Of a stretch of DNA of 64,000 bases, positions 49,521 to 58,273 are shown in pieces. The stretch lies in contig JBMOMX010000008.1 in NCBI GenBank assembly GCA_049323435.1, positions 1 to 64,000 on the forward strand, in the 5' to 3' direction. A model generated the notes under the pieces. It was not told the DNA's origin, ran no database searches, and saw nothing but the letters and a program-made list of their open reading frames with translations. Origin of the DNA: UBA11222 sp049323435 (GTDB taxonomy: Bacteria; Pseudomonadota; Alphaproteobacteria; UBA11222). Positions within the stretch are counted from its first letter, which is position 1, and each line of letters opens with the position of its first letter. A program made the translations under genes and the position numbers.

Positions 49521-50267
49521 TCAGCCAGACTGATGCGCCGGCAGGCTAAGCAATTCGCGCTGCAAATTCGCTGTGAAGGCGGGCTCCAGCTTCAGCGCGT
49601 CGCCAAGCGAAGCAAGGTATTTTTGCTCGGCCTCGCACTGGCTGCCGCAAACCAGCAGCGCCGCCAGATAAATCTGGGCGCCGTCCTGGGGCGTTGCGGC
49701 CCCGCGCGCAATCACATGGACATCCTGCGTATTGGCAATCTCCTGCATCAGCAGCGCTTTCTCCTGCACAGTGGCGCCAGACGCTTCCAGTTGCCCTGTA
49801 ATTTTCTGGCTCTCCGCCGCGTCCATATGCCCGTCGGCTTTGGCCGCGCCAATCATGGCGCGTATGACGGCCAGCGAAAGATCGGGGTTTGTCTGCCCCG
49901 CTTCAGGCGCCGGCAGCGCCGCCGCCGGGTTTTGCCCGCCGCCAAGCAGATCCGACAACAGACCCTTACCCTGTAGCGTCATATCCTGCGCAGAGTTTTT
50001 GACAGCATCCAGGATGTTGCCCGGCCCGCCCGCCGCCTTTTGCTGCTGATAATTTCCGAACGCCTTGTAAGCAAGCGTTCCCAGCAGCGCCAGCCCGCCA
50101 ACCTTGACGATGGATTCAACCGTATTTTTGCCGCCGCCCAGAAGCGATGTGGCGACGCCGCCGGTCAAAAGGCCGGCCGCAAAATTTTTGGTGGCCATGC
50201 CGCCCAGCATTTTACCCACCAGGCTGTTTGAATCTATGTTGGCGAGCAGATTTTTAGGGTCCAGCAT
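49521..50267 (-). CDS. DUF533/TerB-like protein
   Basis: A 248-residue YebE/DUF533-type protein. The N-terminal segment has a glycine-rich hydrophobic helix (GKMLGGMATKNFAAGLLTGG, SLLGGG). The C-terminal ~130 residues are a TerB-like helical domain: LAVIRAMIGAAKADGHMDAA with an acidic metal-binding-like DGHMD, and YLAALLVCGSQCEAEQKYLA. AAAGGAGACATAA precedes the ATG. It lies after the TerC gene on the same strand. TerB and TerC relatives commonly co-occur in metal or stress functions, but no specific role is known. Confidence 0.85.
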   Translation of the reverse strand: MLDPKNLLANIDSNSLVGKMLGGMATKNFAAGLLTGGVATSLLGGGKNTVESIVKVGGLALLGTLAYKAFGNYQQQKAAGGPGNILDAVKNSAQDMTLQGKGLLSDLLGGGQNPAAALPAPEAGQTNPDLSLAVIRAMIGAAKADGHMDAAESQKITGQLEASGATVQEKALLMQEIANTQDVHVIARGAATPQDGAQIYLAALLVCGSQCEAEQKYLASLGDALKLEPAFTANLQRELLSLPAHQSG

Positions 50268-50302
50268 TTATGTCTCCTTTAAGTGATGACTGGTTGAAAA
50301 GA

Positions 50303-51280
50303 TCAGACCGGGGCATGTGCCTTTCTGGTCTTGTAGAGAGAAACCACGATACCTGCCGCGATCAGCGCAAGCGTCACGCCGAGCGAAACGCTGGCGGGAA
50401 ATTTTTCCCAGCCCATCGCGCCTGCGATAAAACTTTTTGATCCGATGAAAATCAGCACGCAGGCCAGCGCCTGCTTCAGATATTTAAAGCGGTGAATAAT
50501 CACGGCCAGCGCAAAATACAGCGCCCGCAAACCGAGAATGGCGAATATATTGCTGGTGTAAACAATGTAAGGATCAAGCGTGATGCTGAAAATGGCGGGA
50601 ACGCTGTCCACCGCAAAAATCAGATCCACAATCTCTATCATAATCAGCGCCACCATCAGCGGCGTCATATAGGTGGCGCGCTTGCCGGTATTGGGATCCG
50701 TCAAATGCACGGTGAATTTTTTTCCGTGCAATTCGTTGACCACACGCATATTGCGCTGCAGAAATTTAAGTATTGGATTGTCCGCGATATTGGGCATCGC
50801 ATCTTCGATCCACAGCATCTTGATGCCGGTGAAGATCAGAAACGCCGCAAAAATATAGAGAACCCAGCTAAACTCCGACACCAGCGCCGCGCCCAGGCCG
50901 ATCATGATCGCGCGCAGTACGATCACGCCAAGAATGCCCCAGAACAAGACGCGATGCTGGTATAGCGGCGGGATCGCCAAATAAGTGAAAATCAGCGAGA
51001 TTACGAATATATTGTCTAGCGCCAGCGTTTTCTCGATAATGAAGCCGGTCAGATATTCCCTGCCGCTTTGCGCCCCAAGCTCAATCCAGACCCAGGCCCC
51101 GAATATCAGTGCGATGCAGATATAGAATGCGCTCATCCACAGGCTTTCGGATATGGAAATCTTGCGCTCCTTCCGGTGCAGTACCCCAAGGTCGAATGCC
51201 AGCAGCAGAATGACAATGCCCAAAAAAATAGCCCACATCCAAATGGGCTTTCCAATCACGACATCATAAAATAATTCCAT
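50303..51280 (-). CDS. TerC/Alx family membrane protein
   Basis: A 325-residue TerC-family integral membrane protein with about nine helices. Conserved acidic motifs in helices (GIVILLLAFDLGVLHRKE, TLALDNIFVISLIFTYLA, IVDLIFAVDSVPAIFSIT) mark the Alx/TerC type, now linked to manganese export in known cases. An N-terminal IWMWAIFLGIVILLLAF helix is present. I searched the upstream bases for a yybP-ykoY manganese riboswitch and saw none. It is transcribed before the DUF533 gene. Confidence 0.88.
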   Translation of the reverse strand: MELFYDVVIGKPIWMWAIFLGIVILLLAFDLGVLHRKERKISISESLWMSAFYICIALIFGAWVWIELGAQSGREYLTGFIIEKTLALDNIFVISLIFTYLAIPPLYQHRVLFWGILGVIVLRAIMIGLGAALVSEFSWVLYIFAAFLIFTGIKMLWIEDAMPNIADNPILKFLQRNMRVVNELHGKKFTVHLTDPNTGKRATYMTPLMVALIMIEIVDLIFAVDSVPAIFSITLDPYIVYTSNIFAILGLRALYFALAVIIHRFKYLKQALACVLIFIGSKSFIAGAMGWEKFPASVSLGVTLALIAAGIVVSLYKTRKAHAPV

Positions 51281-51633
51281 ATAAAATCATTCCCGCAATT
51301 GCCATCAGAACGGTAATCCGGTCTGATAGCGCATGAATATTGCCCCATCCGCCGGATTGGCATTTATGATCAGAAACAGCTTCGCAATCCGAAATCCCGG
51401 CGCGCTCCCGAATTGAAGCAGCCGGTCGGTTACGAAGTGGTGATGAAAATCACAAAGTCAAGATCTGCCGCCGCTGGTTGCAGCAGGCATATTCAGTTTT
51501 CCTGTCGCCACACAGTCCGGCGGCATAACAGAACTTCATCAGACCGACACGGCTTTGTAACAGTCGCTAACTAGAAGTTAATTTGCGGTCATCGCGGAAC
51601 CCCCCGGACTTAACGATAGTTGGAGATTGCTCA
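51281..51633. other. Divergent intergenic region between terC-like and PEP-CTERM genes
   Basis: Holds the promoters of both genes. Features seen: GGAGA Shine-Dalgarno at 51622-51626 for the plus-strand gene, and CATCGCGGAACCCCCCGGAC upstream. No RNA gene or clear riboswitch is recognised. Confidence 0.5.
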
Positions 51634-53007
51634 ATGCGTCAGCTTATTTATTCTACGGCACTCGTCTCTGTGCTTGCATTCTCGCCTGCATATGCGGGAA
51701 CTTTTGATTCCTTTACCCCGCTGGCGGCATCGGTTGCCGGCGGCTCGCTGCCGGAAGACAAGCCGTTTCAGCTTTCATCCCCGGATTTCAGGCAAAAAAC
51801 CCTCAATGCCAATGATCTCGGGCCGCAAAATGGCAATGTCAAGCTCGGCGATAATTGGGACATGAACACGCTGAACGAAAACGGCGCACAGGCCGGCCGT
51901 TTCTTGTTTACCCCTTATGAAACCGGGTCCGCCGGGGTTCGCCGCCTCGATGTGCAGACCGGCTTTGCGGAAACCATTGTCGCCAACGGCACGCAGGGTT
52001 TTGTTGCCGGTGATGCCTCACGCTGGACGCCCTTCGGCACCTATTTGACGGCTGAAGAATCCTGGGGCGCCGGCAGCAGCAAGGGCCGTTTGTTCGAGGT
52101 GACCGATCCGCTGGCTCCGGCAGGGAGCACGGGATTTAACGCCCGCACGATTCTGCCGCGCGTCTCGCATGAAGGCCTCGCCTTCGATGCTGAAAACAAT
52201 CTGTACTTCATTGATGAGTTCAACAGCGGCAGCATTTACAAATATGTGTCATCCACACCGGGTATCGGCGCTACATATTTTAATGCCGGCGAAACCTATG
52301 TCTTGAAGGCGGATTTAGCGGGCGCAGATGCCACCGGCGCTGCAAGCTGGGTCAAGATCACCAATGCAGATGGCACGGCAGTCAATGCCGCCGCCAATGT
52401 GGTGATAGATGGCGTGACCCATGTCGATGGCCGTGTGGCGGCCGATCTGGCCGACGGCACCGCCTATAACCGGCCGGAAGATCTTGAGATCAAAACCGTG
52501 GGCGGGGAGCAAAAACTTTATTTTGCCGCCACGGCTTCCAGCACCGGCGGGGCTGGCGCTGTTTTCGCCATCGGCCTGACCAATGCAACCGATGCGAATA
52601 TCACGCTTTTTGCTAACAGGAATACGAATAAAAAGGGAACCGCAAATGAGGTTGGCCTGGAATTCCTGAATCCGGACAATCTGGCGATTGATGGATTTGG
52701 CAATATTTACATCATCGAAGATCAGCCGGGCGGCGCGGCGGATATCTGGTTTGCCTTTGATATCGATTTTGATGGCGTAGCCGAATCATTGGGCCGTTGG
52801 GCGTCGCTCTCCACGCAGGGCGCGGAGCCGACCGGCCTCTATTTCGATCCGTTCCGTAGAAATGTCGCCTATGTCAATGTACAGCACGCCGATAGCGACA
52901 TTGACCGCACGATAATGATTACGGTCATTCCCGAGCCTGTGACGATCAGCCTTCTGCTGGGCGGGCTGGGAATGCTGGGCGGTATGGTCAGCCGCCGCCG
53001 CGCCTAA
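51634..53007 (+). CDS. PEP-CTERM exported protein (PhoX/DUF839-like beta-propeller)
   Basis: A 457-residue secreted protein. The signal peptide is MRQLIYSTALVSVLAFSPAY with AYAG cleavage. The body is strand-rich with DUF839/PhoX-like motifs (VSHEGLAFDAENNLYFIDEF, TAYNRPEDLEIKTVGGEQKL, NPDNLAIDGFGNIYIIEDQP). These belong to a calcium-dependent phosphatase-like propeller, but activity is unproven. The C-terminus VIPEPVTISLLLGGLGMLGG then MVSRRRA is a complete PEP-CTERM sorting signal, so an exosortase must act on it; none lies in the window. ATG at 51634 follows TTGGAGATTGCTCA. Confidence 0.88.
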   Translation: MRQLIYSTALVSVLAFSPAYAGTFDSFTPLAASVAGGSLPEDKPFQLSSPDFRQKTLNANDLGPQNGNVKLGDNWDMNTLNENGAQAGRFLFTPYETGSAGVRRLDVQTGFAETIVANGTQGFVAGDASRWTPFGTYLTAEESWGAGSSKGRLFEVTDPLAPAGSTGFNARTILPRVSHEGLAFDAENNLYFIDEFNSGSIYKYVSSTPGIGATYFNAGETYVLKADLAGADATGAASWVKITNADGTAVNAAANVVIDGVTHVDGRVAADLADGTAYNRPEDLEIKTVGGEQKLYFAATASSTGGAGAVFAIGLTNATDANITLFANRNTNKKGTANEVGLEFLNPDNLAIDGFGNIYIIEDQPGGAADIWFAFDIDFDGVAESLGRWASLSTQGAEPTGLYFDPFRRNVAYVNVQHADSDIDRTIMITVIPEPVTISLLLGGLGMLGGMVSRRRA

Positions 53008-53030
53008 GCGGCGCCGCCATTAAAATTCGC

Positions 53031-53069
53031 GCCCCGCATTCAAACTGCAATGCGGGGCCGTAATTTTTT
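53031..53069 (+). terminator. Intrinsic terminator after the PEP-CTERM gene
   Basis: GCCCCGCATT (53031-53040) and AATGCGGGGC (53049-53058) form a 10-pair perfect stem with an 8-base loop, followed by CGTAATTTTTT. Confidence 0.85.
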
Positions 53070-53179
53070 ACGTCCCGAAAAAAAGAAGTCAGGTCAGGTC
53101 AGGTCAAGACCTGTCTTCCATCTGTGCGCGGCGCGCGGGTGCTGCGCATGATCTGAAAATTCCCGTTTGGGGTGCGGCC

Positions 53180-54196
53180 TTACCCCCTTGCGGTCACCCG
53201 GCCGCTCAGGCGTTCCAGCACCCGGCTTGCTTCCGCCATGATGTCGCGCACGATTTCGCCGGCGGGTTTCACTTCGCGGATAAGCGCCGAACTTTGGCCT
53301 GCCGCCAGCGCGCCGATATCGGTCTTGCCATCGCGGCGGCCCGCCATATAGGGATCTATTCCCAGCCATTCGGTGACATTGCGGGTCTGATGCGGGAAGG
53401 GTTTCAGCCTGGCCTGCATCTCCGGCGTTTCCCATGCGCGGGTGGTGTCGTTCTGGATCATGCGGCAGGGCTTGCCGGAAAAACATTTGGTGCGGATAGT
53501 GTCTTCATCGCCGATCTCGACAATACGGTTTTTGTAATTGTCATGGCCCCAGGCCTCCGGCGTGGCGATGAATCTGGTGCCCAGCCACACGCCGATGGCG
53601 CCCAGCGCCAGACTTGCCGCCAGCCCGCGCCCGTCCGCCAGGCCGCCTGCCGCCAGCACCGGAATCTCCACCGCGTCAATCACCGAAGGCAGCAGCGTCA
53701 TGGTGCCAACCGTGCCGGTATGGCCGCCGCCATCATAGCCCTGTGCGATCACCGCATCGACGCCGCTCGCCGCCAGCCGCACGGCGTTTTTGGTGCTGCC
53801 GGTCAGGCTCAGCACCTTCATGCCCGCAGCATGCGCCTCGGGAACAATGGGGCCGGGATTGCCCAGCCCGCTGACCAGCACCGGAACTTTTTCGTTGAAC
53901 ACCACCTCGATCAGCGCCTGGGTGTCGCTGCTGAACATTTGCGCGCTTTTGCCGCCCGCCGTCGCGAACAGCAGATCAACCGCAAAAGGCTTATCGGTCA
54001 TGCTGCGCACAATGGCGATTTCCGCCGCCAGTTCCGCAGGCGTCATGGTGCCAGCACCTATACAGCCAAGCCCGCCCGCCGCAGACACCGCGCCCGCCAG
54101 CGGCCCGCGCGCCACAAAGCCCATGCCCGCTTGCAGGATAGGATAGTCAATGCCCAGCATTTCACATAATGGCGTTTTCAGTGCCGGATGATACAT
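53180..54196 (-). CDS. Nitronate monooxygenase family flavoprotein
   Basis: A 338-residue NPD/2-nitropropane dioxygenase-type FMN protein. It opens with CEMLGIDYPILQAGMGFVAR and has GLGCIGAGTMTPAELAAEI. ASGVDAVIAQGYDGGGHTGT contains the GGHTG phosphate loop, with His as possible base. DAVEIPVLAAGGLADGRGLA supplies the FMN phosphate site. AAGGGAG precedes the ATG. It is a single gene between the PEP-CTERM gene and a peptide-binding protein. It may detoxify nitronates or act on unsaturated acyl groups as in related FabK-like proteins. Confidence 0.87.
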   Translation of the reverse strand: MYHPALKTPLCEMLGIDYPILQAGMGFVARGPLAGAVSAAGGLGCIGAGTMTPAELAAEIAIVRSMTDKPFAVDLLFATAGGKSAQMFSSDTQALIEVVFNEKVPVLVSGLGNPGPIVPEAHAAGMKVLSLTGSTKNAVRLAASGVDAVIAQGYDGGGHTGTVGTMTLLPSVIDAVEIPVLAAGGLADGRGLAASLALGAIGVWLGTRFIATPEAWGHDNYKNRIVEIGDEDTIRTKCFSGKPCRMIQNDTTRAWETPEMQARLKPFPHQTRNVTEWLGIDPYMAGRRDGKTDIGALAAGQSSALIREVKPAGEIVRDIMAEASRVLERLSGRVTARG

Positions 54197-54306
54197 AATG
54201 CAACTCCCTTTAGTTTCTGTTGGCGCCTATAGGATCCGGATAGAGTCTGGCGCCATTCAGCCTATGCGGGCCAGGCCCGCCCGGCAAGGGTTTTGGCAGC
54301 AGGATT

Positions 54307-56124
54307 TTATTGCGGTGCGCTATTGTGCTGCCGGCCGTCCCACCAGGCGGTCATGTCAAAACCATATAGCGGCGCACGCGGCGGAAACCGCAGATGGGCG
54401 CGGTACGCCACATTATCCGTAGACTGATAATAAAGCGGTATGACATAGTGCCCGGCCATCAGTACCCGGTCCATGGCGCGCGCGGCGGGGATGAATTCCG
54501 CCTGTGTGCGCGCCGCCAGAACATGTTCAATCATGGCGTCCAGTGCCGGGCTCTCAATGCCGGGATAGTTGCGCGTGCCGGGTGTGCTTGCGGCCGCCGA
54601 TCCCCAGTAATATTTCTGCTCATTGCCCGGCGACAGCGAGGCGTACCAGTCATTGATGATCATGTCGAAATCATAATTGCGCAGGCGTTCTTCATACTGG
54701 CTGGCGTCCACCGTGCGCACTGCCGCTTTAACGCCGATGCGCTGCAATGATCTGGCGAAGCTCAGCGCCAGCTTTTCCTCTTCCGGCCGCACCAGCAGAA
54801 TTTCAAACTGCAATGGCGCACCTGTCTGCGCCTGCACCATCTGCCCGTCTTTCAGTTCCCATCCCGCATCGCGCAACAATTCCAGCGCGCGTTTTGCGCC
54901 CGCGCGGTTACGCCCGGAACCATCACTGACCGGCGGCGCATAGCCTTTATTCATGATGGCTTCGGGAACCGCGTCTGCATAGGGGGCCAGCAAGGCGCGT
55001 TCGCGTGCGCTGGCGGGATTATCTGCGGCGGACAGCTGGCTATTGTCAAACAGGCTGCGGGTGCGCCGGTACGCGCCATAAAAAAAGCTGCGATTGACCC
55101 ATTCAAAATCAAACATGAATGTTAATGCCTGGCGGACGCGCAAATCGTCAAAGGGCGCATGACGGGTGTTGAACACGAAACCCGCCAGCCCCGAGGGCCG
55201 CCCATGCCGGATGGCGCATTTAAGGATCGCACCCTCACGCACCGCATTAAAATCATAGGCGCGCGCCCAGCGGGCCGGATCTTTTTCCTCCCACAAATCT
55301 ATCTGCCCGGCCTTGAACGCCTCAAAGGCGGTGTTTTCGTCGCGGTAAAAATCCACCCGGATAATATCAAAATTATGCTGCCCGCGATTGACCGGCAAAT
55401 CCGCCGCCCAATAGTCCCGGTTGCGCACATAGCTGATGCTGCGGCCGGGCGAAATCTGCGCCACTTTATATGGCCCCGAGCCCAGCGGCGGGCGCAGGCT
55501 GGGGGCGCTGATATCCTGCCCCGCATAATGGGCCCTGGAAAGAATTGGCATCAGCCCGATGATCAACGGCATTTCCCGGTCGATAGTGGCGGGATCAAAC
55601 TCAAAGCGCACCTGACCCAGTTCCGGCTGCGTGATGCGGATGATTTTTGCGTAATAGCTGCGATGGTTGGGGCGTCCTTTTTCGCGCAAAATTTCCGCCG
55701 AAAAAATCACATCCTCCGCACGCACCGGCGTGCCATCGGAAAAACGTGCACGCGGATCAAGCGTGAAACTGACCCATGAACGGTCGGCGGCCAGCGCGAC
55801 GGATTGCGCCACCCAGGCATAAAGCGAAAAGGCCTCGTCATTGCTGCGTTTCAACAGGCTTTCATACACAAATTCCCGGATGCCCAATGGCGCAACACCG
55901 CGCACCGTGAACGCATTCAGCGTATCAAAAGCGCCGCGTTCCCCCAGCACCAGCGTACCGCCTTTCGGGGCGGCCGGATCGGCATAATCAAAATGCGAAA
56001 ATTCCGGCCCCTGCCGGAGATCGCCATGCATGGCAATGCCATGACGCGGCGCCGCCACCGCCGATGCGGCGCACAAAATACCAGCAGCGAGAAACCAGAG
56101 CGGCAGAAGGCGGAAAAGGGACAA
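54307..56124 (-). CDS. ABC transporter peptide-binding protein (YejA-like)
   Basis: A 605-residue family 5 extracellular solute-binding protein. The signal peptide is LFRLLPLWFLAAGILCAASA. Family motifs follow: AIHGDLRQGPEFSHFDYADP-like start (residues about 30-50), YAWVAQSVALAADRSWVSFT, SDGTPVRAEDVIFSAEILRE and YVRNRDYWAADLPVNRGQHN. The FDYADP and GGTLVLGERGAFDTLNAF features match YejA-like peptide binders. The permease and ATPase genes lie 2-9 kb away (58274-64000), separated by other genes, so this may be a second binding protein. Confidence 0.87.
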   Translation of the reverse strand: MSLFRLLPLWFLAAGILCAASAVAAPRHGIAMHGDLRQGPEFSHFDYADPAAPKGGTLVLGERGAFDTLNAFTVRGVAPLGIREFVYESLLKRSNDEAFSLYAWVAQSVALAADRSWVSFTLDPRARFSDGTPVRAEDVIFSAEILREKGRPNHRSYYAKIIRITQPELGQVRFEFDPATIDREMPLIIGLMPILSRAHYAGQDISAPSLRPPLGSGPYKVAQISPGRSISYVRNRDYWAADLPVNRGQHNFDIIRVDFYRDENTAFEAFKAGQIDLWEEKDPARWARAYDFNAVREGAILKCAIRHGRPSGLAGFVFNTRHAPFDDLRVRQALTFMFDFEWVNRSFFYGAYRRTRSLFDNSQLSAADNPASARERALLAPYADAVPEAIMNKGYAPPVSDGSGRNRAGAKRALELLRDAGWELKDGQMVQAQTGAPLQFEILLVRPEEEKLALSFARSLQRIGVKAAVRTVDASQYEERLRNYDFDMIINDWYASLSPGNEQKYYWGSAAASTPGTRNYPGIESPALDAMIEHVLAARTQAEFIPAARAMDRVLMAGHYVIPLYYQSTDNVAYRAHLRFPPRAPLYGFDMTAWWDGRQHNSAPQ

Positions 56125-56142
56125 ACTGTTCCGTCCTCTGTC

Positions 56143-56424
56143 CTAATATTGGTTGACATCGGGGGTCTTGCTGGAAACTTTCAGCAGCAGCTTGCGCGAC
56201 AGCGGAATAAGGCAGACGCCGAGAATGGAGAATATCAGCCCCTGCCACAGCAGTCCCATCGGCAACAGCTTGAGCCAGACCAGCAAGGCCACAATGAAAG
56301 CTGCGGCTGAGAAGGGAATCAGAAAACTTGTGGTGATCAGCACTTCGGCGATCAGCAGCAGGACGCCCGCAATCGCCCAGCCGATGGCCGGATGCATATT
56401 CATCAGATTGTCAAACAGGCTCAT
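56143..56424 (-). CDS. NfeD family membrane protein, short form
   Basis: A 93-residue truncated-NfeD-type protein with three to four membrane helices (WAIAGVLLLIAEVLITTSFL, FSAAAFIVALLVWL, LLWQGLIFSILGVCLIPLS) but no C-terminal OB domain. Its start overlaps the stop of the SPFH gene by four bases. SPFH-NfeD pairs form membrane microdomain complexes. The standard OB-fold part is missing. Confidence 0.83.
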   Translation of the reverse strand: MSLFDNLMNMHPAIGWAIAGVLLLIAEVLITTSFLIPFSAAAFIVALLVWLKLLPMGLLWQGLIFSILGVCLIPLSRKLLLKVSSKTPDVNQY

Positions 56425-57284
56425 TTTGCGCGGAAACTTTCCAGCAGAACCGCCAGGCCGCCAAGCGATTTGGTAATGTCGGTCGGGATCACCAGAAGTT
56501 TCGAATTGGGCGATTTGGCGATTTCAGCGATGGAGCTGATCTGCTGCTTCATAATTTCAAAATCCACGGCGGGCTGGCCATTGGCCTGAATGGCCGTGCC
56601 CACCTGCGTGGTGGCATAGGCCTCCGCATCCGCCAGCACACGCCGGCCTTCGGCATGTTTTTGCGCGGTGTAAAGTTCCGCATCCGCCTTGAGCTGCTGC
56701 GCCTGGCGGTCGCCTTCCGCCTTGGTCACGACGGCGCGGCGTTCGCGTTCGGCGTTCAATTGCTGCTGCATCGCGACACGGGTGGCGGCGTCAACCGACA
56801 CGTCCAGCACCTCGGTGCGTGTAATTTCTATGCCCCAGATCGCACAGGCCTCGGACAGCGATTCCTTGATTTTCTCACTGATGAAATCGCGCTTGGACTG
56901 GACCTCGTCAAATTCCATCTGGCCGCCGGTGGAACGCACAATACTGGTCACCGTGGTTTGCACCGCCTGATCAATATCCATGATCCGGTAGACCGATTTA
57001 GCCGCGTCAATGATGCGGAAAAACACTGCGGCAGTCAGATGAATTTCCACATTATCCTTGGTGATGACGCTGATCTGCTGCGGCTCCAGCTGGCGCTCAA
57101 GGATGCTGACCTTGCTGGCCACCAGATGAATGACCGGGATAATGAAATTCAGGCCCGCCGGAAGCGTCTTGATATATTTGCCGAATTGCTCAACCACATA
57201 GACCTGCGATTGCGGCACAACCTTGATGCCGGAAATGGCGATGGCCAGCATCAGGCCGATCACTGCCAGAAGTAATGTGCTCAT
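56421..57284 (-). CDS. SPFH/stomatin family protein (QmcA-like)
   Basis: A 287-residue stomatin/prohibitin-type protein. One N-terminal membrane helix (STLLLAVIGLMLAIAISGIK) is followed by the SPFH domain with VPQSQVYVVEQFGKYIKTLP and VITKDNVEIHLTAAVFFRII. A long Ala/Glu-rich coiled coil follows (AERERRAVVTKAEGDRQAQQ, LKADAELYTAQKHAEGRRVL), then a hydrophobic tail LLVIPTDITKSLGGLAVLLE. The ATG at 57284 was chosen from homology. With NfeD it forms a membrane scaffold pair. Confidence 0.9.
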   Translation of the reverse strand: MSTLLLAVIGLMLAIAISGIKVVPQSQVYVVEQFGKYIKTLPAGLNFIIPVIHLVASKVSILERQLEPQQISVITKDNVEIHLTAAVFFRIIDAAKSVYRIMDIDQAVQTTVTSIVRSTGGQMEFDEVQSKRDFISEKIKESLSEACAIWGIEITRTEVLDVSVDAATRVAMQQQLNAERERRAVVTKAEGDRQAQQLKADAELYTAQKHAEGRRVLADAEAYATTQVGTAIQANGQPAVDFEIMKQQISSIAEIAKSPNSKLLVIPTDITKSLGGLAVLLESFRAK

Positions 57285-57398
57285 CCGCGCCCCCGTTACG
57301 CCGCCATCCGCAAGCTGGCGCAAGCATGCACGCAACGGCGCAATTGATCAAATGGAATCAGCCGCATGAACCGCCGGTATGGATTGCCGCGGGTTGCG

Positions 57399-58244
57399 TC
57401 AGTCGCGCAGTAATTCGTTGATCGAGGTTTTGGAGCGGGTGCCGGCATCGACCTGTTTGATGATCACGGCGCAGGACAGGCTCGGGCGCGCATGCCCATC
57501 GGCATGGGCAGGGCCGGGCAGCACACCGGGCACGACAACGGAATAGGCCGGCACCTCGCCCTGATGGATCTGTCCGGTGGCGCGATCCACGATCTTGGTC
57601 GATGCGCCCAGAAACACGCCCATGGAAATGACGCTGCCCTCGCGCACGATCACGCCTTCTGCCACTTCGGAACGCGCGCCGATAAAGCAGTTATCTTCAA
57701 TGATCACCGGATTGGCCTGCAGCGGTTCCAGCACGCCGCCAATGCCAGTGCCGCCTGATATGTGACAATTCTTGCCGATCTGCGCACAGGAACCGACCGT
57801 CGCCCAGGTGTCGATCATGCTGCCTTCGTCCACATAGGCGCCCAGATTGACAAAGCTGGGCATCAGCACCACGCCTTTGGCGATAAACGCCGACCGGCGC
57901 ACGATGCAGTTCGGCACGGCGCGAAATCCGGCGGCGGCGAACCGGCCCGCGTTCCAGCCGTCGAATTTTGACGGCACCTTGTCCCACCAGGACGTGTCCT
58001 GGCCCGGCCCGCCCGCTATCAGGCGCATATCATTCAGCCGGAACGACAGCAGCACCGCCTTTTTCAGCCATTGATGCACCACCCAGTCCTGCCCGTGCTT
58101 TTCCGCGACCCGCGCCTTGCCGGTATCCAGAAGATCCAGCGCCATGTTCACCGCCTCGCGGGCCGCACCCGTGGTTTGGGCATTGATGGCGTCCCGGCCT
58201 TCCCAGGCAGCCTCGATCTGGACTTGCAGGTCTTGAAAATTCAT
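57399..58244 (-). CDS. dapD: Tetrahydrodipicolinate N-succinyltransferase
   Basis: A 281-residue DapD, which succinylates tetrahydrodipicolinate in lysine and diaminopimelate synthesis. Left-handed beta-helix repeats dominate the middle (GVVLMPSFVNLGAYVDEGSM, TWATVGSCAQIGKNCHISGG), with GGTGIGGVLEPLQANPVIIE and DNCFIGARSEVAEGVIVREG. The C-terminus is short and helical. All standard blocks are present. A minus-strand gene between permease and SPFH genes; not evidently part of either operon. Confidence 0.95.
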   Translation of the reverse strand: MNFQDLQVQIEAAWEGRDAINAQTTGAAREAVNMALDLLDTGKARVAEKHGQDWVVHQWLKKAVLLSFRLNDMRLIAGGPGQDTSWWDKVPSKFDGWNAGRFAAAGFRAVPNCIVRRSAFIAKGVVLMPSFVNLGAYVDEGSMIDTWATVGSCAQIGKNCHISGGTGIGGVLEPLQANPVIIEDNCFIGARSEVAEGVIVREGSVISMGVFLGASTKIVDRATGQIHQGEVPAYSVVVPGVLPGPAHADGHARPSLSCAVIIKQVDAGTRSKTSINELLRD

Positions 58245-58273
58245 CGGGTTTCTCTCTCGCTAAGGGGGTTGTA

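Noticed and set aside
51281..51450. Manganese (yybP-ykoY) riboswitch before the TerC-like gene
   Set aside because: The expected conserved loops were not found on the minus strand.
53086..53110. AGGTC tandem repeats as a regulatory array
   Set aside because: Only about four short units (CAGGT) with no relation to a nearby start; probably chance slippage.
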